From: Pseudomonadales bacterium
GTDB lineage: Bacteria > Pseudomonadota > Gammaproteobacteria > Pseudomonadales > Azotimanducaceae
Direction: 5' to 3'
Length of the DNA: 63,697 nt
Assembly: GCA_028281005.1 (NCBI GenBank)
Contig: JANQKS010000039.1
Location: 1-63,697, forward strand
This document shows, one piece after another, positions 18,722 through 28,531 of the stretch (positions are counted from its first letter, which is position 1; each line of letters begins with the position of its first letter). The position numbers were made by a program, and so were the translations under genes. Below the pieces are notes generated by a model that saw nothing but the letters and a program-made list of their open reading frames with translations, searched no databases and was not told the origin of the DNA.

Positions 18722-20509
18722 CTAACCCAGCTGATATTCCGGGAGACTTAACATGCTGTGCAACAAGCGCCGCAATGGTTCTTCAAGATAACTGGATGCT
18801 TGGCCGAGATCCGTACCACCCAGATCCAAGGCCAACTGCTCGGCAAACTGGAATTTCTGCTCATCCGGCAGAGCGACGCTGAAAAAAGCCTGGGCAAATA
18901 AGTCCACCACTTCCAACGGCGTGGTGCACTCCGCCTGGACGACCCAGCCGGTTAGATCAACCCGCGCAGTATGTCGAGGTATGGGTTTTACTCGCTCCAG
19001 CGCCATTTGCCAGCCGCGCATGCTGCCCAGTCGCGTGTTAAACGCCTCATCCCGGTCGGCCAGCAAATTGGATGCGGCCATGGTGTCTATGTCCGCATCG
19101 ACGCCCGTGGGTTTGGTGGCTTGCGCGACGCTCAAACCTTGGCGCAGGCGATTCTGTACGTTGACTATTTCTGCCGTGTAGTAAGGATAGCGATCCGGAG
19201 GGACAAAGCCGATATCGGGAAACAGGATGTCCAACACAAAGTTAGAGCGTTCAAACATCAAACTCGGCGTTATCCAGCTGCGGCCTTCAGTCCACCCCGC
19301 CACTGTTGGCGGGTACATCAGACGTTGGCCTAAGGCGCCGCTGACCACGTTGAAATCCGGCACGCCGGGGACCGTTTGCAGACCCAAGCGTCGGTACGTG
19401 GAGACCATGAGTTCAACAGGTCCCTTGATACGGGTGCCGACGTTGTGCGCCGCGTAGAAGTCTTTGGATAAAAACAGCAGGCGTAGATAAGCGGCGATGT
19501 CATATTCAAGCTCCTGTAAAGCTTCGCCGAGTTGCGCCTCGTCCGCTTGCGTCAACTGTTCGTTGACAAAGTAACGGTACAGCTTGGCGGCGATAAACTC
19601 TGCGGTCACTGGTTCGGCAAGAATGATGTCAATCACCTCTACGCCGTCAAAATTGCCCTCCTGACCCAAAAACTGTTTGCTGCCGCGGTCGTGCTCAGCT
19701 TCGTTAAAGTGGAACTCAAGGCCTCGATAATTCCAGCCGGTAAAAGCACGCGCTGCTTCCTGTACATCTTTCTCGCTGTAGTGGCCTACCCCCATGGTGA
19801 ACAGTTCCATAATCTCGCGGGCAAAGTTCTCATTGGGCGAGTCTTTGGTGTTAACACCGGCATCCAGGAACATCAACATGGCCGGATTTTGCGCGACAGC
19901 GATGAGCAGTTCGCGAAAGTTGCCGAGACCCGCGCTGTGGAACAGTTCTAGTTGCTGCAGCATCTTGCGGTAGTCGCGCACTTTGTCTTCATTGTTGGCA
20001 AAGTGGCCGTGCCAATACAAAGCCATCTTTTCCTGCAACGGGTGCCCGGAGCGCAACATCCGTTGCGCCCACCAGTATGCAACGCGGTCAGTCTCTAAAC
20101 GACTGGCGCGCAGCCAATAGAAAAACTTGTTAACAATGGGTTGCAGCGGACGGTTGCCGCTTGGTTTCACCTGGATACCCAGCGCATGCCCCTGGCGTTT
20201 GGCCAATGCTGTGGTCGCCGGGCGGCTGGGTGGAAACGGGTCTAAGCCTTCGTCAAAGATACCCGAATGTTCAAACGCGGCCAGTTCCGGACTGCCCAAA
20301 CCGTGCACAAAACGGTGTACCGCTTGTGCCGGAGACAGGCGCGCTAACGCTTCGAGTTCTTCTCCGTGGGCCCCAAAACCAGCACGGGAGGCCAGATGAG
20401 CTGCATGTTGCGGCGACCATTGCTCATTCGGCAGCGGCTCTAGCTCCAGCGCGTGCAGCGGCAGCAGACAAGACCAGCAAGCCACTATGGCAACGGCACT
20501 CTTTATCAT
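18722..20509 (-). CDS. DUF1800 family protein
   Basis: 595 aa with a signal peptide (SAVAIVACWSCLLPLHALE). Diagnostic blocks are AYWWAQRMLRSGHPLQEKMALYWHGHFANN, LGNFRELLIAVAQNPAMLMFLDAGVNTKDSPNENFAREIMELFTMGVGHYSEKDVQEAARAFTGW (in separate conserved parts) and YPPTVAGWTEGRSWITP. Function unknown; the partner gene is the DUF1501 protein directly downstream. It is divergent from the aldo/keto reductase at 20610. Confidence 0.93.
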   Translation of the reverse strand: MIKSAVAIVACWSCLLPLHALELEPLPNEQWSPQHAAHLASRAGFGAHGEELEALARLSPAQAVHRFVHGLGSPELAAFEHSGIFDEGLDPFPPSRPATTALAKRQGHALGIQVKPSGNRPLQPIVNKFFYWLRASRLETDRVAYWWAQRMLRSGHPLQEKMALYWHGHFANNEDKVRDYRKMLQQLELFHSAGLGNFRELLIAVAQNPAMLMFLDAGVNTKDSPNENFAREIMELFTMGVGHYSEKDVQEAARAFTGWNYRGLEFHFNEAEHDRGSKQFLGQEGNFDGVEVIDIILAEPVTAEFIAAKLYRYFVNEQLTQADEAQLGEALQELEYDIAAYLRLLFLSKDFYAAHNVGTRIKGPVELMVSTYRRLGLQTVPGVPDFNVVSGALGQRLMYPPTVAGWTEGRSWITPSLMFERSNFVLDILFPDIGFVPPDRYPYYTAEIVNVQNRLRQGLSVAQATKPTGVDADIDTMAASNLLADRDEAFNTRLGSMRGWQMALERVKPIPRHTARVDLTGWVVQAECTTPLEVVDLFAQAFFSVALPDEQKFQFAEQLALDLGGTDLGQASSYLEEPLRRLLHSMLSLPEYQLG

Positions 20510-20609
20510 GCGCCTACCCTACCACTAAAAGCGCGCATGGGTCTAAGTGCGTTGAACAACCACGTTTAGCAGGCGTAGAATGCAAACATCAATTCCGGCG
20601 GAGGCCACC

Positions 20610-21659
20610 ATGTCCGAGAGTATCTTATCCAGCACCCGGCGTAAGTTTGTTCAATACGGCACTATGTTGGGGGTCGGCGCCAGCACTTTGATCAAGACGC
20701 GCGACGTACGCGCCGCCGCGTTTGAAGGCAAAGAGGCAGCGGGCTTAGGCGATCCTTGGCCGGAAATGCAGTACCGCACGTTAGGTCGTACTGGGCACAA
20801 CTCCAGCCGCCTGGTGTTCGGCTGCGGGGCTACCCTCTCCCGCGAACGCCATGATGATTTGTTAGACGCGGCATTTGACGCCGGTGTTAACACTTTTGAT
20901 GTGGGATTTAAGCACTATTACAACGACGCCGAAAAAAACCTGGCACCGTTCTTGAAGAAACGCCACGACGACATTTTCCTCATCTCCAAAGCCTACGTGC
21001 CGGCGGACATTGATTGGGACGAAGAGATCAGCGTGGCGCAAGCCAAAGAGGCTGCCAAAGGTTGGGCGTTCTCTTTGGACGAAAGCCTGAATGAAATGGG
21101 CATCGATCACGTCGACGCTTACTACCAAATGGCGGCCAACAATGTTTCCGTCGTTACCAACGAAGAACTGTACCGTGCGTTTGAAGACGCAAAAGCCGCC
21201 GGTAAAGTAGACCACCTAGGTATCTCAACCCACCAAAATGCCGCCAACGTTTTGCAGGCGGCGACAAAAACCGGTTGGTTCAGCTTGGCTATGATTGCCA
21301 TCACCCCGGGCGGCTGGTACGACTGGGAAGACAAATCCATATTGGAAGGTACACCGACGATGAAGTCACTGCGCCCCATCCTGGATGACGCGCGTGACGC
21401 CGGCATTGGCCTGGTGGGCATGAAAGCGGGTCGCTTCCTCGCCGGGCGTGCCTGGTTGGGCTGGGGTAATCCCGACGCATTTGATGAGTACTACGACGAA
21501 AAACTGCTCAAGGCAAAACTGTCTGAGTTCCAGCGCAGCTATGCATTTGTGTTAGAACACGGCCTGGACGTGGTCAATGCAGACATGCAGACCATGATGC
21601 ATTTGAAAGAAAACTTCGTTGCGGCTGCAACTTCCGCCGACTACTTCGACGTTGCCTGA
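20610..21659 (+). CDS. Aldo/keto reductase with Tat signal
   Basis: 349 aa from ATG 20610 (MSESILSSTRRKFVQYG), with GGAGG just upstream. The twin Arg before a hydrophobic stretch and an Ala-rich cleavage region suggest Tat export. The AKR barrel follows: YRTLGRTGHNSSRLVFGCG, AFDAGVNTFDVGFKHYYNDAEKNL (the position of the catalytic Asp/Tyr region), ISKAY (the strand of the catalytic Lys), IDHVDAYYQMA and KAAGKVDHLGIST. The canonical D-x3-Y pair looks altered (DVGFKHYYNDAE). Substrate unknown. The larC frame starts inside its 3' end. Confidence 0.85.
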   Translation: MSESILSSTRRKFVQYGTMLGVGASTLIKTRDVRAAAFEGKEAAGLGDPWPEMQYRTLGRTGHNSSRLVFGCGATLSRERHDDLLDAAFDAGVNTFDVGFKHYYNDAEKNLAPFLKKRHDDIFLISKAYVPADIDWDEEISVAQAKEAAKGWAFSLDESLNEMGIDHVDAYYQMAANNVSVVTNEELYRAFEDAKAAGKVDHLGISTHQNAANVLQAATKTGWFSLAMIAITPGGWYDWEDKSILEGTPTMKSLRPILDDARDAGIGLVGMKAGRFLAGRAWLGWGNPDAFDEYYDEKLLKAKLSEFQRSYAFVLEHGLDVVNADMQTMMHLKENFVAAATSADYFDVA

Positions 21660-22863
21660 TACTTTAGCTGGCACTTTAAAGGCACTTTACTACCAACCAA
21701 GTTGCGGGCTGTCGGGTGATATGCACCTGGCGGCCCTGCTTGATTTGGGGGTTGAGGAACAGTGGCTGCGCGACGAGCTCGCCCGCCTTCCTGTCAGTGC
21801 TGAGTACACCCTCACCCTGACACCGGCAAAGAAGATGGGCATCTCCGGCACTCAGGCCAGAGTAACCACGGTGGATACCGAGGACCACCGTCACCACAGC
21901 ACCATCGTTAAAATGATACAAACGGCTGGTTATGCCGACGGCGTCGAACGTCGCGCGTTGGACATCTTCCAAGCCATCGCCAATGCCGAAGGTAAAATCC
22001 ACGATGTAGCGCCTGAAAAAGTACACTTTCACGAAGTTGGCGCGGTGGACTCCATTGTCGACATCGTCGCGGCGGCTTTGTGTATCGACTACTTCAACCC
22101 GGACATCATCTTAAGTAACCCGGTGGAAGTCGGCAGCGGCTTTGTCAATTGCGCACACGGTCGCTTTCCGGTGCCAGCCCCTGCCACCCAAGAGTTGCTT
22201 GCCGCAGCACCATGCACTTATGGTGGCGTGAGCGGAGAATCAACCACACCTACAGGTGCCGCAATATTGGCGGCCAACGTGGGTGAGTACCAACCTACCG
22301 GCGTGTTTACGCCGCACAAGGTGGGTTACGGCATCGGACATAAAGACTTTGAGGTCCCTAATGTGTTGCGCGTCGCGCTTGGAGACTACACCCCACAACA
22401 AAGCACACCACCCACAACTCAGCATTTTAAGCTGGAAGCCAACATCGACGACATGACACCGGAAGCATTCCAACCAGTGATGCAGGCGCTGTTTGACACG
22501 GGTGCAGTAGACGTCTATCTGACCCCCATCGTGATGAAGAAAAGCCGAGCCGCACATTGTTTGACGGCGCTGACGGATGCCGCAAACAAAGACGCCGTGG
22601 CTGCCGCCATGCTAAATGAATCGAGCACCATCGGACTGCGTATTTTGCCTTTTGAGAAGATTGTGCTGCCGCGCACCGAACAAATCATCAGCACTTCGTT
22701 AGGCGAGGTGCGGGTCAAACAAGTGACCCAACCGGACGGGCGCACCCGCTGGAAAACTGAACACGATGATGTTTTGCAATTGGCGGCTGCAGCAGGCGTT
22801 GACTACCTCACTGCAAAAAACCGCATCGACTTTGAAGTGGCCAGTCAGCTACAAGACAGCTAG
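21619..22863 (+). CDS. larC: Nickel-pincer cofactor biosynthesis protein LarC
   Basis: About 400 aa. Key blocks are QPSCGLSGDMHLAALLDLG, VHFHEVGAVDSIVDIVAAA, GSGFVNCAHGRFPVPAPAT, SGESTTPTGAAILA and the C-terminal LEANIDDMTPE and IVMKKSRAAH. Both LarC halves are in one frame. LarC inserts nickel into the pyridinium dithiocarboxylate cofactor of LarA-type racemases, using CTP. The start is unclear: the frame opens with TTG at 21619 inside the aldo/keto reductase, another TTG lies at 21652, and homology begins at ALYYQPSCG. larA, larB and larE are not in the window. Confidence 0.9.
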   Translation: MRLQLPPTTSTLPDTLAGTLKALYYQPSCGLSGDMHLAALLDLGVEEQWLRDELARLPVSAEYTLTLTPAKKMGISGTQARVTTVDTEDHRHHSTIVKMIQTAGYADGVERRALDIFQAIANAEGKIHDVAPEKVHFHEVGAVDSIVDIVAAALCIDYFNPDIILSNPVEVGSGFVNCAHGRFPVPAPATQELLAAAPCTYGGVSGESTTPTGAAILAANVGEYQPTGVFTPHKVGYGIGHKDFEVPNVLRVALGDYTPQQSTPPTTQHFKLEANIDDMTPEAFQPVMQALFDTGAVDVYLTPIVMKKSRAAHCLTALTDAANKDAVAAAMLNESSTIGLRILPFEKIVLPRTEQIISTSLGEVRVKQVTQPDGRTRWKTEHDDVLQLAAAAGVDYLTAKNRIDFEVASQLQDS

Positions 22864-23038
22864 GGCGCCTCTGCATAAGTCTCATGTGCTCAGCGTGTCA
22901 TACGGCGTCTGTGGCAAGGCGCGTTCCGCCGGCAATGTAGATACCTTGCCAAGGGGCGCAACGAAGTCCACAGGCGCCGTATGGCGCGCCCGCTGGGAGG
23001 CACTGGCGCATGCAGCTTTCTTGCGCGGAGAACCGGCA

Positions 23039-23281
23039 CATTTCTTCGCCGATGTCCATGTCCTCGAGGGGAACGTCGCCAAACGAACGCAATTCATCCT
23101 GGTGTTTCAGCTGCTCCATCACTATGCCGTCGTGCATAGGCCGAATCAGTACAAGCTGGCTTTTGCCGCGCACCGCGTAGTTGGCCAAGGCTACACGCCC
23201 GGTAGCTTGCAACGCTTCCCGCAGCAGGTGATAACGGCGTGCGGCGCTTTTATCAGGCCCCAGGTAATACACCTTGTCATC
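23039..23281 (-). pseudogene. Relic of Ku DNA end-binding protein (NHEJ)
   Basis: Within a minus-strand frame the stretch DDKVYYLGPDKSAARRYHLLREALQ, then TGRVALANYAVRGKSQLVLIRP and DELRSFGDVPLEDMDIGEEM matches the middle of prokaryotic Ku (bridge region and start of the C-terminal arm). The N-terminal half is missing, and downstream of IGEEM the frame drifts into unrelated residues. Ku is normally about 260-300 aa. It is not a working gene. It abuts a LigD relic of opposite orientation. Confidence 0.75.
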
Positions 23282-23289
23282 CCACGCGT

Positions 23290-23520
23290 TACTACTGCTT
23301 CGATGTGTTGCAGGTAGAACGTGTTGATCTGCGTCACACGAGTCTGTTGGCACGCAAACAAGTGCTGCGCTCTATTGTTCCCCGTGCCGGCAATATGACC
23401 TTCTCCGAACACATCGCCGATGCCCGCCGCCAGACATTTAAAACAGCGCAAACACTTGGTATCGAGGGTGTAGTGAGGAGACGCGCTGCCTCTACTTACC
23501 GCTCAGGTCGCGGCACCGAC
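23290..23520 (+). pseudogene. Relic of ATP-dependent DNA ligase D (LigD)
   Basis: The translation YYCFDVLQVERVDLRHTSLLARKQVL, then FSEHIADARRQTFKTAQTLGIEGVVRRRAASTYRSGRGTD matches the ligase nucleotidyltransferase domain around motifs III-IV (FDVL, EGVVRR, YRSGR). The catalytic Lys motif lies upstream in intact ligases and is absent, as are the oligonucleotide-binding, polymerase and phosphoesterase domains. It begins 9 bp from the end of the Ku relic, head to head. The two together indicate a lost two-component NHEJ system. Confidence 0.7.
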
Positions 23521-23601
23521 CCCGGTATGGATGTGTTGAGCGGTACACCGGACCTGGAACGCTGCTTAGCACACTTGGCTGAATTGCTTAAAGTGCTCTC
23601 A

Positions 23602-25830
23602 TCAACCCGTAGTTTGCGCACTGGCGCGGCGCATAACTTCCACCGGTACACCGTTTAACGCCACGGTTGCACTCGGGCCATCAATGGCGCTGGCGGAGAC
23701 CAAACGATTGTAGTTGGCGCCTTTGCTCTGACCAGGCAGGATGTCGGTGCTTTCGCTGAACCCATGGGGTAAACACACCACACCCGGCGCGACCGCCTCG
23801 GTCACCTTGGCAGGCACCGACACAGCCGCTACCGCCGAGCGCACTTCAACCTGTTCCCCGTCGCGAATCTCCAGGCGTTTTGCATCCGCCGGATGAATCT
23901 CCAGCACACAGACTTGGCGCACTTGGTTTAGCGCAGCCAGGTTGTGTAACCAACTGTTGTTGGTGTTTACGCTGCGACGTCCGACCAGCTGCAACCCCGG
24001 TGCTTCAGCATCATCTGCAAGCGCCTGTAACGCCTGCATGATCACTGAAGGAGCGAGATCTATACAACCGTCAGGCGTTTGTACTACTTCGGCTAAGCGG
24101 CCGCCTCGCACCTCACCCAAATCCACGCCATTAGGTGTGTCGATGAGGGTCTGCAGGGTCAGCCCCTCGCGCCTGCCGAAATGATCCCCCCACTTACCCG
24201 CGCGTACACCCAGATCCAACAGGCGCTCAACCCCTGCTTCGGGTTCAATCGCACCGAGGATTTCTTGCACGTCGCGACCAAACAACGGGTTTTGTTGATC
24301 CTGGCAATACGCCGAGACGGCACCGGCCACCACTTCGTCTTCATAAGCTCGTAGCTGGCGGTCATCCGGAACCTCACCGTGTTGATTGATAAACCCAAGC
24401 GTCAGGCCAATGTCCCACTCTCGCGGCTGGGTCGGGGCAAACACCGGCGGGCTGTAGCGCGCCACGTTACGCCATCCCATGGAACCGAGAAAACTATCGT
24501 AGTGGCTGTCTTCGAAGATGGAGGTGCCCGGCAGAATCACGTCTGCTAAGCCACTGGTTTCGTTGACGTAAATATCCACGCAAACCAACAAATCCAGCGT
24601 TTGCAGCGCACGTTGCAACCGATCACTGTCGGGGTTGCTGATGACAGGATTGCCGGCAATACACACCAGCGCCCGTACCTGGCCCTGCCCGGGTGTCTCA
24701 ATTTCCTCAGCCAAGGCTGCAACCGGCAGCTGCCCCAGGACTTCTGGATAGCCTGAGACCCTGGATTGATAACGCGCATACTGGAGGCCACCCGACGGCC
24801 GTTGCGCCGCCGCATACGCTTGTTCGGGAAACAGCGCACCGCCTTGACGATCGAGACTGCCCGTGAGCAAGTTGACCACCTCAATCAAGAAACTGACCAA
24901 GGTGCCATGTTTCTGTACGGTGGTGCCGACGCGGCCATACAGTACCGGCGACGTGGCTCGATTAAGCGTACTCGCCAGCGCCTGCAATTGCGCCTCGGGA
25001 ATGCCGGTTCTTGTACTGACTTGAGCCAGATCAATACCCTGCACCGTTTGTTTCAGTTCCGACCAGCCGCGGATTTGATAGCGGGCGGGCATCTCCCGTC
25101 CCAAGGCCAGCAGTTGCTTTATGAGGACCAGCAACAGGTAGACATCGGTACCGGGTTGAATAAACAGATGTTCATCGGCTAAGCGTGCGGTCTCCGTACG
25201 GCGCGGATCGATGACAACAAGGCGGCCACCTCGGGCGTGTAGTGCCCGCAGCTTGTCGCGGATTTTCGGCACCATCCACAAACTGCCGTTGGAGACGGCG
25301 GGATTGGCGCCGATCACGACCAAGCAGTCCGTGTGCTGGATATCCGGCACCGGGATGGCCATGTCGTTACCGAACATCAGCTCAGACGCCAGTTGCTTGG
25401 GCAATTGATCCACACTCCCGGCACTGTAAACATGCGTGGAGCCCATGTTGCGCACAAAGGCGCCTAACCCCATGGATAAACCGATGTTGTGTGCGGTGGG
25501 ATTCCCTATGTAGGCGGCCACCGCTTGGGGGCCATGTGTCGCCCTCACCCACTGCAGGCGGTCGGCGATGAATGCAAAAGCTTCCTCCCAGCTGGCCGGA
25601 CGCAACTCTCCACCGTCTCGAATGAGCGGCTGGCGTAAGCGATCGGGGTCTGCATCAAGCTGTTTTAGCGCAATCCCCTTGGCACACACATGCCCTTCGG
25701 AAAACACGTCGGCATCATTAGCGCGAATTGATACCACGCGCGCGTCAGCATCGGGCGTGGTCGCCAATTCTACTTCGAGCCCACACCCCGCCTCACAAAT
25801 CGAGCAAATACGATGCACTCGCTGCGTCAC
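23602..25830 (-). CDS. Molybdopterin oxidoreductase with N-terminal [4Fe-4S] domain
   Basis: 742 aa. The N-terminal iron-sulfur site is CSICEAGCGLEVE with a fourth Cys in GHVCAKG. Molybdopterin domains follow: GDP-type blocks VVIGANPAVSNGSLW, VVIDPRRTETARLADEH and ETSGLADVILPGTSIFED, and a C-terminal beta-barrel with NTNNSWLHN and PHGFSE. Neither Cys nor Sec occupies the metal-ligand position (SAGSVDQLPKQLASELMFG). It belongs to the formate dehydrogenase/DMSO reductase group; the substrate cannot be assigned. No signal peptide and no partner subunits nearby, so it is probably a soluble cytoplasmic enzyme. Confidence 0.88.
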   Translation of the reverse strand: MTQRVHRICSICEAGCGLEVELATTPDADARVVSIRANDADVFSEGHVCAKGIALKQLDADPDRLRQPLIRDGGELRPASWEEAFAFIADRLQWVRATHGPQAVAAYIGNPTAHNIGLSMGLGAFVRNMGSTHVYSAGSVDQLPKQLASELMFGNDMAIPVPDIQHTDCLVVIGANPAVSNGSLWMVPKIRDKLRALHARGGRLVVIDPRRTETARLADEHLFIQPGTDVYLLLVLIKQLLALGREMPARYQIRGWSELKQTVQGIDLAQVSTRTGIPEAQLQALASTLNRATSPVLYGRVGTTVQKHGTLVSFLIEVVNLLTGSLDRQGGALFPEQAYAAAQRPSGGLQYARYQSRVSGYPEVLGQLPVAALAEEIETPGQGQVRALVCIAGNPVISNPDSDRLQRALQTLDLLVCVDIYVNETSGLADVILPGTSIFEDSHYDSFLGSMGWRNVARYSPPVFAPTQPREWDIGLTLGFINQHGEVPDDRQLRAYEDEVVAGAVSAYCQDQQNPLFGRDVQEILGAIEPEAGVERLLDLGVRAGKWGDHFGRREGLTLQTLIDTPNGVDLGEVRGGRLAEVVQTPDGCIDLAPSVIMQALQALADDAEAPGLQLVGRRSVNTNNSWLHNLAALNQVRQVCVLEIHPADAKRLEIRDGEQVEVRSAVAAVSVPAKVTEAVAPGVVCLPHGFSESTDILPGQSKGANYNRLVSASAIDGPSATVALNGVPVEVMRRASAQTTG

Positions 25831-25946
25831 TACCCCACCCTTGAAAGCCTTTTTCAGCGTTCAAACTTTAGCAGAGTTTAGTTACACAAACGCGCACCGG
25901 GTTGCGATGCGTCGAGCCGTTTCACAACGGAGATTAAGCTTGTCCG

Positions 25947-26267
25947 CTAGCGACGACTGCGTTGGCCTCGACTACGGCCGTTAAAGCCGCGCCAGCCACG
26001 CGGGTTTTCCAGCTTGGGTCGCTGTAGCACGGTTGCGTTGATACGATTTCGCTTAGGACGGTTGTTAAGGACACCTACGTCAGGCACGTCCATGCCGTTG
26101 GCGTGCTCGATACGCACTGCCTCACCACTGCCGGGCGGGGCAAATTGGGCATTGCCAAAATGGGTCACGCCGTTTTCATCGACCCATTTGACAACTTCGT
26201 TCGCGAGACTCAAGCTCGCAAAAAATGGCATACATAAAGCTATGCCAATCAATCGCTTGCGTAGCAT
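25947..26267 (-). CDS. DUF4124 domain exported protein
   Basis: 106 aa. A signal peptide (RLIGIALCMPFFASLSLANE) is followed directly by the DUF4124 motif VVKWVDENGVTHFGNAQFAPPGSGEAV, a small beta domain common in gammaproteobacterial envelope proteins. The C-terminus is basic and low in complexity (GWRGFNGRSRGQRSRR). No function is established. It stands alone between the molybdoenzyme and the racemase gene. Confidence 0.8.
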   Translation of the reverse strand: MLRKRLIGIALCMPFFASLSLANEVVKWVDENGVTHFGNAQFAPPGSGEAVRIEHANGMDVPDVGVLNNRPKRNRINATVLQRPKLENPRGWRGFNGRSRGQRSRR

Positions 26268-26374
26268 AGTTCATCCCCCAACGAACTAAAATTTGTTTTT
26301 TATCTCTGTACGGGGACCTATGCTACGCGGGAATATTGTATAACGTGAAAGAACCTGCAAGAAGCTTGTAAGTT

Positions 26375-27511
26375 CTAGGCCACAGCTCCGCTGGCCTTGA
26401 GATCCGCAATTTCCTGTGCAGACAACCCAAGGGTCCCCAGAATGTCATCTGTCTGAGCCCCCGGCGCCACGGCCGCGTCCGGCAGCTCCGGTACCGTGCG
26501 CGAAAAGCGCGGTGCAGGTGCAGCTTGTTTAACCCCATCTTGTTCTATGAAGGTGTTGCGCGCCTGGTTGTGAGGATGGGTGACGGCCTCTTCAAAGCTC
26601 AACACCGGGGCATAACAAATGTCCGTGCCGAGCATAATCTCGTCCCATTCGTCACGGGTCTTTCCTGTAAATATGGCCGCCAACTTATCGTGCAGCATGG
26701 GCCAATCCTCGCGGCTCATTTGTTTGGGCAGATCCGCATCTTGATCTAACCCCGTCTTCTCCAGCAACAAGGCATAAAACTGCGGCTCGATAGAGCCTAT
26801 GGAGACGTGTTTGCCATCAGCGGTGGCATAGGTGCCGTAGAAGTGAGCGCCGCCGTCGAGCAGATTGGTACCCCGCTCCGGGGCCCAACGACCGCTGTTC
26901 ATGATGCCAAATACCGCATTCATGAGTATCGCCGAGCCATCGGTCATCGCCGCATCAATCACTTGGCCTTGGCCGGATTGGGCTACCTCATACAGGGCTG
27001 CAGCGATGCCAAACGCCAACAACATGCCACCGCCACCAAAATCACCCACCAGGTTCAGCGGCGGCACCGGATTGCGGTCCTTCTCACCGATGGCGTGGAG
27101 CGCGCCGGACAGCGCTATATAGTTGATGTCATGCCCCGCTGCGTGAGCCATGGTGCCATGCTGCCCCCAGCCGGTCATGCGCCCGTACACCAGACGCGGG
27201 TTGCGCGCCAAACATTCCTCCGGGCCCAAACCCAAGCGTTCAGTCACACCCGGACGAAAACCTTCAATCAGCACATCTGCCTGTTCCACCAGCTTTAGCA
27301 CGGTCTCTACCCCGTCGGGGTTTTTCAGGTCAACGCCAATGCTTTTGCGCCCGCGGGCGAGAAAATCAGTGGCACTGGCTGGGGTGCCGACGGCACCGGC
27401 ACGGTCTATGCGAATAATTTCCGCACCCATATCTGCCAGCATCATGCCGCAGAACGGACCCGGACCAATTCCCTGAAGTTCAACAACTTTTACGCCGTTT
27501 AGTGGACCCAT
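26375..27511 (-). CDS. Alpha-methylacyl-CoA racemase (CaiB/BaiF family)
   Basis: 378 aa. Besides the class III CoA-transferase fold ([28 protein letters not shown]) it carries [12 protein letters not shown], which provides the active-site His of the racemase branch, and [16 protein letters not shown] with the catalytic Asp. It would invert the 2-methyl centre of branched acyl-CoAs, needed for beta-oxidation of isoprenoid or sterol side chains. It is divergent from the MaoC pair at 27666. Confidence 0.88.
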   Translation of the reverse strand: MGPLNGVKVVELQGIGPGPFCGMMLADMGAEIIRIDRAGAVGTPASATDFLARGRKSIGVDLKNPDGVETVLKLVEQADVLIEGFRPGVTERLGLGPEECLARNPRLVYGRMTGWGQHGTMAHAAGHDINYIALSGALHAIGEKDRNPVPPLNLVGDFGGGGMLLAFGIAAALYEVAQSGQGQVIDAAMTDGSAILMNAVFGIMNSGRWAPERGTNLLDGGAHFYGTYATADGKHVSIGSIEPQFYALLLEKTGLDQDADLPKQMSREDWPMLHDKLAAIFTGKTRDEWDEIMLGTDICYAPVLSFEEAVTHPHNQARNTFIEQDGVKQAAPAPRFSRTVPELPDAAVAPGAQTDDILGTLGLSAQEIADLKASGAVA

Positions 27512-27665
27512 GGTGTACTCCCCGTATGTTCAAAGTGACCTGGCATCTTAGAAAAAACCGCACGCGAAAAACAGCCGGCACTGAACTCGCTTGCAAGATT
27601 AAGCACAACTCGTATGATCCTGGCCTCCTTTTGCAGGCTCCACCGGAGCAACGAGCGCACATCAC

Positions 27666-28109
27666 ATGGTTGATATCGAAGAGCTGAAGTCGCAATTCCT
27701 CAATCAGGACTTCGACAGCAAAGAATTTAAGTTGGACCCTGACCGCATCGTCACCGTGGCCAAGGCATCCGGCGAAACCCGGCCAGAATTTACCGATCCG
27801 CAGCATCCGGAGTTCCAGGCGCCACCCGCATTTCTATGCAGTCTGGCATCCGGCCGTCATCTACCCATCGACTTTCCATCCTTGGGCGGCATCCCCATGG
27901 ACGGCGGTAAGGCGGTGACCATCCACAAGCCAATCCACGCTGGACAAACCGTGATTGGTCGCACCCACCTACACGACATCTACGACAAGAAAGGCCGTTC
28001 CGGACGTATGATCCTGGTGGTCGCCCGCATGGAGTTGTTCGACACCGACGACAATCATCTGGCCAGCGCGGATTCACGCATGGTGATTCGGGAGCGGGAG
28101 GCATCATGA
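27666..28109 (+). CDS. FAS1-like/MaoC hotdog dehydratase, N-terminal half
   Basis: 147 aa. It matches the N-terminal hotdog of two-hotdog acyl dehydratases: TVAKASGETRPEFTD, then PPAFLCSLASGRHLPIDFPSLGGIPMDGGKAVTIHKPIHAGQTVIGRTHLHDIYDKKGRSGRMILV. This unit shapes the substrate pocket but lacks the catalytic Asp/His pair. Its stop overlaps the start of the catalytic partner (ATGA), so a 1:1 complex is likely, acting on enoyl-CoA or thioester substrates. Confidence 0.82.
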   Translation: MVDIEELKSQFLNQDFDSKEFKLDPDRIVTVAKASGETRPEFTDPQHPEFQAPPAFLCSLASGRHLPIDFPSLGGIPMDGGKAVTIHKPIHAGQTVIGRTHLHDIYDKKGRSGRMILVVARMELFDTDDNHLASADSRMVIREREAS

Positions 28110-28531
28110 GCGAAGCTGTGATCAACACCATCGCCGACGTTGAGTTCGGCGCGGAATTACCAACCTTCACCCCGGATACATCGTTAGACACCGTGCGCGA
28201 ATTTGCCAACGCGGTGGGCTGGGGCGGCGGTGGCCGTTTCAGCGATCATGACAAGGCGCGCAAAGAGGGGTTACCCGGCGCCTTGGTGCCCGGCATCATG
28301 GGTATGGGTTTCCTGACCAGCACCATTCACCAGTGGTGCCCGGCCGCACAAGTGGTGCACATTGACACTGTATTCCGCGCGCCCATGTTGGCCGACGAAC
28401 CTTGCTTCATCGGCGCGGTGGTTACCGACATCGACGAAGACGCAGGGTTGGTAGAGATTGATATGACGCTCAGAAACAGCGCGGATGAGACGCGCGTATT
28501 TGGAACCGCGCAGGTGCGCTTACCGGTCTAA
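28106..28531 (+). CDS. MaoC family dehydratase (hotdog), catalytic half
   Basis: 141 aa. The MaoC core shows the hydratase-like motif around FSDHDKARKEGLPGALVPGIMGMGFLTS, a variant of the D-x4-H region, followed by VVHIDTVFRAPMLADEPCFIGAVVTDIDED. Together with the upstream half it resembles split (R)-specific enoyl-CoA hydratases or mesaconyl-CoA hydratase-type proteins. It overlaps the convergent penicillin acylase gene by 12 bp at the 3' end. Confidence 0.82.
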   Translation: MSEAVINTIADVEFGAELPTFTPDTSLDTVREFANAVGWGGGGRFSDHDKARKEGLPGALVPGIMGMGFLTSTIHQWCPAAQVVHIDTVFRAPMLADEPCFIGAVVTDIDEDAGLVEIDMTLRNSADETRVFGTAQVRLPV

